Below, piece after piece: positions 39,953 to 44,815 of a DNA stretch of 44,815 nucleotides. The notes under the pieces are model-generated. The model did not search any database and was not told the DNA's origin. It was given only the letters and a program-made list of their open reading frames with translations. The stretch spans positions 1-44,815 of IMG/VR virus record IMGVR_UViG_3300050020_000110; one strand, given 5' to 3'. Numbering within the stretch: position 1 is the stretch's first letter; the number at the start of each line of letters is the position of its first letter. This DNA is from a virus. The position numbers and the translations under genes are program-made.

Positions 39953-40234
39953 CTAAAAAGACACGGATATAAATCCGCAGAAAGACCAAGACTTATAATG
40001 ATCGGTTTCGTGTTCTCCTAGACCTTGCTTTTCCCAATTAGCATCCCACTGCTCTTTCACCCCAAGCTCAATAAGTTTATCATCAAACGGGGTTTTGTAC
40101 TTGTACCCTTTTGGTTCGTGAGATTCAAACTCTAATGCCTCTTCATAAGCAGCATTCTGCCTGCCAACACCTCGCATAAACGCAAATCTGAAAATCACAA
40201 AAACGACTGCTAAAATAATAATTGCTGTCCACAT
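39953..40234 (-). CDS. Small membrane-anchored protein, 93 aa
   Basis: An N-terminal hydrophobic segment (TAIIILAVVFVIFRFAFM) is followed by an acidic, soluble domain with YKTPFDDKLIELGVKEQWDA. It probably sits in the inner membrane with the C-terminal part in the cytoplasm. No family recognised. Lies between the primase and the lipoprotein gene group. Confidence 0.55.
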   Translation of the reverse strand: MWTAIIILAVVFVIFRFAFMRGVGRQNAAYEEALEFESHEPKGYKYKTPFDDKLIELGVKEQWDANWEKQGLGEHETDHYKSWSFCGFISVSF

Positions 40235-40239
40235 AATTT

Positions 40240-40542
40240 CTAAGTTTTAAAAGGATATTTATAAAATACTGGTCTCCAAGCAGTGATGTCTTTAGCTCGC
40301 ACTCTTTCTTCAGGAGGCGCTAAATCAGGATAAAACATGTCTGTGTCTGTGGTAACCTTCAGTTTACCGTAGTAAACGTTTACTCTCGTTTGGATTAAAA
40401 TATCCTCGTCATAAGGCGGGTACTCTTCTGTTACAGGAATAAACGTTTGGGCTTCTGTAAAACCTGCTGCGTAGCCTTTTGCCTGTACACAACTGCACAC
40501 TTTTTTCTGATAGGCTTTTGCCTTTTCTGCTATCCTATCCAT
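40240..40542 (-). CDS. Hypothetical protein, 100 aa
   Basis: ATG 40542 gives MDRIAEKAKAYQKKVCSCVQ. The next part, AAGFTEAQTFIPVTEEYPPY, matches the DUF551-like pattern (PVTEEYPPYDEDILI, then ITAWRPV) of small phage proteins. Start chosen because it falls two bases after the stop of the lipoprotein gene. A longer frame starting at 40620 would overlap that gene. Confidence 0.7.
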   Translation of the reverse strand: MDRIAEKAKAYQKKVCSCVQAKGYAAGFTEAQTFIPVTEEYPPYDEDILIQTRVNVYYGKLKVTTDTDMFYPDLAPPEERVRAKDITAWRPVFYKYPFKT

Positions 40543-40543
40543 G

Positions 40544-40702
40544 CTATTCTCCAACTTTAAAGATATGACCATTTTGGTCATAATAGGTTCTATACATTTC
40601 TTTTGGGAACTCCCTGTCATACGAATGCCGTCCGGGAGAGTTTAGTAGTGCACAACTTGAAAACAAGAGGGCTACTAAAATGAGGGTTAAGTACTTTTTC
40701 AT
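40544..40702 (-). CDS. Small lipoprotein, 52 aa
   Basis: The signal MKKYLTLILVALLFSSCALL has lipobox FSSC (Cys17), followed by a short mature part ending NGHIFKVGE. It would be exported and lipid-anchored on the periplasmic side. An early-region lipoprotein of this kind could protect the infected cell from other phages, but that is inference. Too short for a 60-residue cut-off. Confidence 0.65.
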   Translation of the reverse strand: MKKYLTLILVALLFSSCALLNSPGRHSYDREFPKEMYRTYYDQNGHIFKVGE

Positions 40703-40703
40703 A

Positions 40704-41132
40704 CTAAAAATTATTATTTTGAGGTTGTAAAACTACTATTCCTAAACTCCTGAATGTTCTGACAATACCATTGTGGTCGTCAAACATTATCGCTATTTTA
40801 CTCAATTTGCTACGAAGCAATTCAAGTTTTATCTCTACTGAACTGCGTTGGTCAAACAGTGGTCGCATAAGTACGTTTTTGTTCTCGTAAGGGATTTCAT
40901 GCTTGTCAAACCAATTAAGCGTTTTTACCCTCGCACGTTCTGACCTTGCAGTGCAATAAACTACTTCGTACTTTCGGTGAAGATGCTTCACGAGGTCTAT
41001 CATCTCTTTAATCGGCTCATCGTCAAAACTGTCAGCGTAAAAAGCTTCCCAATCTACGTGAGCATGTTTCATCCTTTCAGGATTTGGCACGGATAAAGTG
41101 CCATCGATGTCTACTATTACGAATTTTTTCAT
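40704..41132 (-). CDS. HAD-family phosphatase (polynucleotide 3'-phosphatase-like), 142 aa
   Basis: VDIDGTL at residues 7-13 is the HAD nucleophile motif DxDGT. VYCTARSERARVKTLNWF is motif II. KLSKIAIMFDDHNGIVRTF carries the motif IV acidic pair. The short cap and ARVKTLNWFD pattern resemble the C-terminal phosphatase of phage T4 PseT-like polynucleotide kinases and dNMP phosphatases. Its role could be repair of DNA or RNA 3' ends. The neighbour upstream is a DNA methyltransferase. Confidence 0.82.
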   Translation of the reverse strand: MKKFVIVDIDGTLSVPNPERMKHAHVDWEAFYADSFDDEPIKEMIDLVKHLHRKYEVVYCTARSERARVKTLNWFDKHEIPYENKNVLMRPLFDQRSSVEIKLELLRSKLSKIAIMFDDHNGIVRTFRSLGIVVLQPQNNNF

Positions 41133-41135
41133 TTA

Positions 41136-41864
41136 TTATAAATAAGGGTGTAAAATCCTGCTTTCTGCTATTTGGAATATAAGAGGGTCTAATTCCATCC
41201 CAATAAAATTGCGTTTTAGATTTATGCACGCCTCCCCGGTGGTACCTGAACCCATTGTATTATCCAGGACTATATCACCTTCGTTCGAAAAAGTTTTTAT
41301 GAGTTCTTCAATAAGTTTAAGAGGCTTCTGCGTTGAATGTAATGCACTTTTCTGTTTGTCCGTTGCGAACTTCCATACACTTTTTGGGTAGCGTTCAGTA
41401 CTATCGTATGAGGTTAGCTCATGCTTTCCGTAGTTCTCCGTTTCCGTACAGTTCCGTTTATGCGTTGAGGAACTTACTTTTCGCTCATGCCCTGTTGTTT
41501 TTTGAGGATTGTACGTTGGCAATTTACTGTAAAAAACAAGAATATCTTCGTGATTTCTGAGGGGCATTCTTTTTGCGTTAAGATGCCCCGTAGGAGTTGT
41601 CTTTTCCCAGATTATCGTATACCTATACATTTTCTCATTCGATAATATCAGTTTTGCGCTGAAAACCCCTTGCCCGAATAAAATTATAATGCCACTGTCC
41701 TTAATTATTCTTTTGTATTGCGCCCAAAGTAAATCTAACGGAAGCATTTTATCCCACGGGTTTTGTGTTTGTGCGTACGGTAAATCCGCCAAGATAACAT
41801 CTACAGATTTATCAGGAATGCCCGACATTTCAACAAGGCATTCGCCCTTGATTAAATTTATCAT
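41136..41864 (-). CDS. DNA methyltransferase (beta-class, DLPY motif), 242 aa
   Basis: Motif IV ADLPYAQTQNPWD is near residue 30 and motif I DNTMGSGTTGEACINL in the C-terminal third, so the order is that of the beta class. DLPY is a variant of DPPY seen in phage orphan enzymes. Probable product is N6-methyladenine or N4-methylcytosine in a short recognition site, which would protect phage DNA from restriction. No cognate restriction enzyme is encoded. The stop of the polymerase gene overlaps its start by four bases. Confidence 0.88.
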   Translation of the reverse strand: MINLIKGECLVEMSGIPDKSVDVILADLPYAQTQNPWDKMLPLDLLWAQYKRIIKDSGIIILFGQGVFSAKLILSNEKMYRYTIIWEKTTPTGHLNAKRMPLRNHEDILVFYSKLPTYNPQKTTGHERKVSSSTHKRNCTETENYGKHELTSYDSTERYPKSVWKFATDKQKSALHSTQKPLKLIEELIKTFSNEGDIVLDNTMGSGTTGEACINLKRNFIGMELDPLIFQIAESRILHPYL

Positions 41865-43816
41865 TGTTTTAAATAATAATCAGTTAAATAACCTTCAGCG
41901 TTCAAAGGTAAACCCTTCGCCCACTCTATCTCTTTCCCCATTATGGCGCATATCGACTCTAGTTCGTCTTTAGCACTGTCCGTAGGGCATTCTATGATAA
42001 CTTCATCATGTACGTGTACGCAGATGTCGTACTCTTCTTCATCAAGACGAAGCATCGTCTCAGCTAAGCAGTCACGGGCTATCGCCTGAACAATATTTTC
42101 AGTTAATTTCCCCCCGTATGTGTCCACAAGCCCCCACTGCTTAGTTTCCTGATTAGTTCCCCAGTATTGAAGGGCATCGCCGTAAGCACCTTGGATAATT
42201 CGAGGTCGAACATAACTTAATCGCCTACCTGACGGTAATTCGATAAAAAGCATATTACGTCCACCAATGAACTTTATCCCTTTAGCGATAGTGACGACTG
42301 AACCATCTCGTACAGCCTTTAAAGCTGCTTTCTGTGCGGCATACCAAAGTTGAACGATTTTAGGATTAGCTTGCCTCCAGGCATCAACTATGCCCTGCTT
42401 TTCTTCATCAGGTATTGAGTTTGAAGTGTCCATTCGAGAAAGAGCTCCGACACCTCCTTGGAAACCGAGGGCTAAGGTAGCAACTTTTCCTTTAGAACGC
42501 AACTCTTTGTCAACATCTTCTAAAGCAACGTGAAACATTTGTGCTGCTGAGGCTTCATAGATTTTACCGTGAGTACGGAATACCTCAAGCACCCATTCTT
42601 CACCCGCAAGCCAAGCGATCACACGGGCTTCAATAGCCGAGAAGTCAGCTACAGCAAAGGTATGATCTTCTTTAGCCACGAAAGCGGTACGGATAAGCTC
42701 TGATAAAACCATTGGTATTTCTCCGAAGCAGGATTGCAGCATTTCAGCATTATCATCAAGCACTAAGTTCCTTGCTAAATCCAGGTCTTTCAAGTAGTTT
42801 CTCGGTAAGTTGTGCAATTGTACAATCCTGCCCGCCCACCTGCCGGTTCTATTAGCCCCGTAAAACTGTAAAAGCCCCCGTACTCGATTATCTGAACAAA
42901 CAGCACTCTCAATAGAGGCATATTTTTTTACAGATGTTTTGCCCATTTCCTGTCTGAGTTTCAAGACTTCGAGTATGAGAGGGTCTTTTACAGTATTTAG
43001 TAAAATTGTGACAGACTCTTTATCCAAAGACTTAACCTCACGCTTAATTTTACTCTCTATCCAACCGATTAACTGAATAGGAGAGTTTGGATTATCGAGT
43101 CCTGTGAGCCTTTTAGCTTCAACAGTAAGCTGTTCGCGATTAATCGCATCAATCTCAATGGCATTGTTCACCAACTGCATATTGACTTCAACACCACGTT
43201 TATTTATTTGTTGGTCTAAAGCCCAAAGCCTACGTTCTTTTTCAGTGTATTTTACAAAGCCTAGTTTATCTTTAATCGACATTTCAGTAACAACATCTTG
43301 GGCGCAGTAGGATTTAAAGGTTTCCCACTTTTCAGGGTCGTGGTAAGGTAGATTTCTTGTTCTGCCACCGTTCACTTTTGTTGGTTTACAAGGCTCACAG
43401 AAATACTTGATCAAAGCCTTTCCAGCTGCCATTTTCTGTTCTTCCTGACCAATCGCCTTAACACATTGAGAAAGCCCAAGAGGAAGTCCCGCATAAGCTG
43501 CTTTGACCATTGTACACTCCCACTGACTAGGGTCAAGTTCGATACCGAAATATTTTGAGATACATGTTATCTCAAAAGCGGCGTTCCATGCTGTTTTTAG
43601 AACATCTACATCAGACAGATATGGTTTTAAAAACTCTAGTTCCGACCTTTTATGCATATCCAGATTTTTTAAATCTAAAACTTTTGTATTGCCCCCGTCA
43701 AACGAATAAGCAAAAAGCAGTATCTCAAATGCAGGGTCTTCTACATACTTGTAAACCCCTGAGCTACTCAGGTCTGTACCAGAGTAGGTTTCTATGTCTA
43801 TGCTTAGTGTGGTCAT
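41861..43816 (-). CDS. Family A DNA polymerase with exonuclease domain, 651 aa
   Basis: The N-terminal exonuclease begins TTLSIDIETYSG with DIE as metal ligands. The polymerase part has VADFSAIEARVIAWLAGEEW (motif A), KVATLALGFQGGVGAL (motif B region) and CVHVHDEVIIECP (motif C, HDE). This is the replicative enzyme of the phage. I chose ATG 43816 over an earlier ATG 43852 because it overlaps the stop of the preceding small gene in an ATGA junction. Confidence 0.93.
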   Translation of the reverse strand: MTTLSIDIETYSGTDLSSSGVYKYVEDPAFEILLFAYSFDGGNTKVLDLKNLDMHKRSELEFLKPYLSDVDVLKTAWNAAFEITCISKYFGIELDPSQWECTMVKAAYAGLPLGLSQCVKAIGQEEQKMAAGKALIKYFCEPCKPTKVNGGRTRNLPYHDPEKWETFKSYCAQDVVTEMSIKDKLGFVKYTEKERRLWALDQQINKRGVEVNMQLVNNAIEIDAINREQLTVEAKRLTGLDNPNSPIQLIGWIESKIKREVKSLDKESVTILLNTVKDPLILEVLKLRQEMGKTSVKKYASIESAVCSDNRVRGLLQFYGANRTGRWAGRIVQLHNLPRNYLKDLDLARNLVLDDNAEMLQSCFGEIPMVLSELIRTAFVAKEDHTFAVADFSAIEARVIAWLAGEEWVLEVFRTHGKIYEASAAQMFHVALEDVDKELRSKGKVATLALGFQGGVGALSRMDTSNSIPDEEKQGIVDAWRQANPKIVQLWYAAQKAALKAVRDGSVVTIAKGIKFIGGRNMLFIELPSGRRLSYVRPRIIQGAYGDALQYWGTNQETKQWGLVDTYGGKLTENIVQAIARDCLAETMLRLDEEEYDICVHVHDEVIIECPTDSAKDELESICAIMGKEIEWAKGLPLNAEGYLTDYYLKQ

Positions 43817-43965
43817 AGAAAATAGGCTATGAGTAGACCAGTAATTAGCCACGTGATAGCATCAACCAAATGCTTTAACTTCGGAGTTTGGTATCTTTCT
43901 TTTAAATAAAGCCAGATACTGAAGGACATGTTGACAACAGCTAATATAAAAATGATGTGTTTCAT
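43813..43965 (-). CDS. Small membrane protein, 50 aa
   Basis: MKHIIFILAVVNMSFSIWLY has one membrane segment; a second follows in LVDAITWLITGLLIAYFL. Its TGA overlaps the polymerase ATG. The close coupling favours a real gene. Function unknown. Confidence 0.6.
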   Translation of the reverse strand: MKHIIFILAVVNMSFSIWLYLKERYQTPKLKHLVDAITWLITGLLIAYFL

Positions 43966-43971
43966 AATAAT

Positions 43972-44181
43972 TTAAAAATAAAATAGTTTGTGACCACAAA
44001 ATTCAAACCCTTTCACTTCAGGAGTTCCGAACTTTGCATAAATTGTTCTCTTAGGCATTTTAGTAATATCGTGGTATTCGTCAGCCGTCATAAATTCGTC
44101 TGCACACTCGTGCAAGATTTCGATTTTATCTTCGGTGCTGAGTTTGCGGATATTTTGCTTTTGAAGTTCTGTAAGTGCCAT
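43972..44181 (-). CDS. Helix-turn-helix (excisionase-like) protein, 69 aa
   Basis: The core FMTADEYHDITKMPKRTIYA is a MerR/excisionase-type winged helix. KFGTPEVKGFEFCGHKLFYF completes it. Such proteins bind DNA as small regulators or architectural factors. I placed the start at ATG 44181 (MALTELQKQNI), since the earlier ATG lacks a typical context. It lies just outside the cassette-like array. Confidence 0.7.
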   Translation of the reverse strand: MALTELQKQNIRKLSTEDKIEILHECADEFMTADEYHDITKMPKRTIYAKFGTPEVKGFEFCGHKLFYF

Positions 44182-44199
44182 AGTTTCACGGTTTTGCAC

Positions 44200-44244
44200 A
44201 AGTGTGCAGATTTAACAGTGGACATATTTACTTGTTATGTGGCA
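44200..44244. repeat. CCACATAAC boundary, inverted relative to the next site
   Basis: The plus strand reads TTGTTATGTGGCATTATA at 44233-44250. On the minus strand, just after site A (44646-44632), the matching GTTATGTGG then TCGTTATA is found. The gene at 44245-44595 is therefore framed by inverted GTTATGTGG boxes, as a cassette would be, though no stem-loop of site size follows here. Confidence 0.4.
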
Positions 44245-44595
44245 TTATAAAAAAAGATGCGCTTCACGGGTTTTTAGCGTTTCGATAACCCCATTAGCTT
44301 TAATGACACATTCGTTTAATTCCTCATAATTATGACCGTCATAGTTTTTTGTATGCAGCAAATATTCAGTTGCCCATTTTAATTTTTCTAATACAACCTC
44401 CAAATTATAAGGATTATAATGACCTATAATTTTAATTGCAATCAGAGTATTTTTTATAAGATTTGATTCACATACAGTAAATCTATTATCTTGCATTTTT
44501 TCAAGTAATTGCCATTGAGAAATTCCAAGCAGTTCAGCTAATCGCTGTTGAGTGTATAACTCTAAAATTTCGTCTATTTGTTTTTGTAATTCCAT
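44245..44595 (-). CDS. Helix-turn-helix cassette protein, 116 aa
   Basis: Starts MELQKQIDEILELYTQQRLA. The segment TQQRLAELLGISQWQLLEKM is a helix-turn-helix. The rest is helical (NTLIAIKIIGHYNPYNLEVV). It may act as a small transcription factor or as an antitoxin. No toxin gene sits beside it. Located 40 bases after site A, with its 3' end at a CATAAC box, so it is the last unit of the cassette array before the replication genes. Confidence 0.7.
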   Translation of the reverse strand: MELQKQIDEILELYTQQRLAELLGISQWQLLEKMQDNRFTVCESNLIKNTLIAIKIIGHYNPYNLEVVLEKLKWATEYLLHTKNYDGHNYEELNECVIKANGVIETLKTREAHLFL

Positions 44596-44634
44596 TTTGA
44601 TGTGTTTTTTGATTGAAAATTAAGATATAACGAC

Positions 44635-44766
44635 CACATAACATGCACCCATAATCAGTGGCGAGGGTATCGCATTTCGGAGGTTCGCCACCCGCATTGG
44701 CTTCATCGCTTCGCTGACAAATCAGCTCCCGCAATTCGCCACATGCTCATGGCTGTATGCGTTATG
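44635..44766 (-). repeat. attC-like imperfect inverted repeat, site A
   Basis: On the minus strand it runs from CATAAC (44766-44761) to GTTATG (44642-44637). Arms of the type CATaCAgCCATgagcatGTGG and TCGCCACTGATTATGGGTGC pair with bulges, and TGGCGA/TCGCCA is perfect. The centre contains GCGATGAAGCC, shared with site 1. After the core GTTATGG the plus strand is identical to 216 onward, so this site and site 1 are two different upstream partners of the same gene. Confidence 0.6.
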
Positions 44767-44815
44767 GTTCACTGTAAAAAAATACGTGCGATGCTTTTAG
44801 CTAAATTTTCAGCGA
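44760..44815. repeat. 56-base direct repeat, second copy (contig end)
   Basis: Identical to 215-270 and ending with the window. It carries the 3' end of the gene at 224-562, so the genome should continue from 44815 into 271. The identity starts at the base before the GTTATGG core of two unrelated attC-like sites. Confidence 0.85.

Noticed and set aside
43816-43852. Start of the DNA polymerase at 43852 (MANYWSTHSLFSM)
   Set aside because: The ATGA junction with the upstream membrane miniprotein and the usual N-terminal strand of the exonuclease domain favour 43816.
1-44815. CRISPR array
   Set aside because: No regularly spaced direct repeats of 24-40 bases with unique spacers were found; the short repeats seen are tandem or palindromic and belong to other elements.
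1-44815. Integron integrase or other tyrosine or serine recombinase
   Set aside because: No protein with the R-H-R-Y or serine recombinase motifs is visible, so the array is called attC-like but not a complete integron.

Overview
This window looks like a nearly complete, circularly permuted genome of a tailed phage with a long non-contractile tail (siphovirus type). The host is probably a member of the Bacteroidetes. Host assignment rests on promoters of the TTTG-N19..23-TAnnTTTG kind (for example upstream of the small terminase), on the absence of clear Shine-Dalgarno sequences, and on protein families familiar from Bacteroidetes phages. No integrase, transposase, reverse transcriptase or CRISPR array is visible. 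The last 56 bases (44760-44815) are identical to 215-270, so the molecule very probably closes as 271-44815 (about 44.5 kb).

Layout. (1) Positions 7496 to 2189, minus strand: the start of an early operon. It holds small proteins, a DUF2800 nuclease-like protein, a DUF2815 protein, zinc-binding miniproteins, a DEDDh exonuclease, one good tRNA and two odd tRNA-like structures. (2) Positions 2184 to 1, continuing across the contig ends into 44815-44245: a run of one or two small genes at a time. Each run ends within a few to about 25 bases of an imperfect inverted repeat bounded by CATAAC and GTTATG or GTTAGG. This looks like an integron-type gene-cassette array without an integrase. (3) Positions 44181 to 35561, minus strand: replication genes (family A DNA polymerase, DNA methyltransferase, HAD phosphatase, primase-helicase, a GTTAC-rich likely origin, VRR-NUC nuclease, SNF2 helicase). 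(4) Positions 31744-35506, plus strand: an island of small, mostly unknown genes, including a Com-like zinc protein and a helix-turn-helix regulator flanked by direct repeats. (5) Positions 31578 to 9791, minus strand: packaging, head and tail genes in the usual order: small terminase, RepL-like protein, DUF6527, large terminase, portal, protease, HK97 capsid, connectors, tail tube, chaperone region, tape measure, tail tip, fibre. (6) Positions 9739 to 7704, minus strand: lysis genes (holin-like proteins, muramidase endolysin, probable unimolecular spanin), closed by a terminator.

Regulation. TAnnTTTG promoters precede the early operon (7540), the lysis genes (9770), portal and head genes (28130) and the small terminase (31612). 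A palindrome of the form TATAGA-N5-TCTATA fills the spacer of the terminase promoter and recurs upstream of the portal promoter. This suggests one regulator for packaging and head genes.

The most unusual feature is the cassette-like array. The sequences upstream of 215 and of 44760 are different cassettes joined to the same downstream gene exactly at the GTTATGG core. This is what site-specific cassette exchange in the phage population would leave in an assembly.
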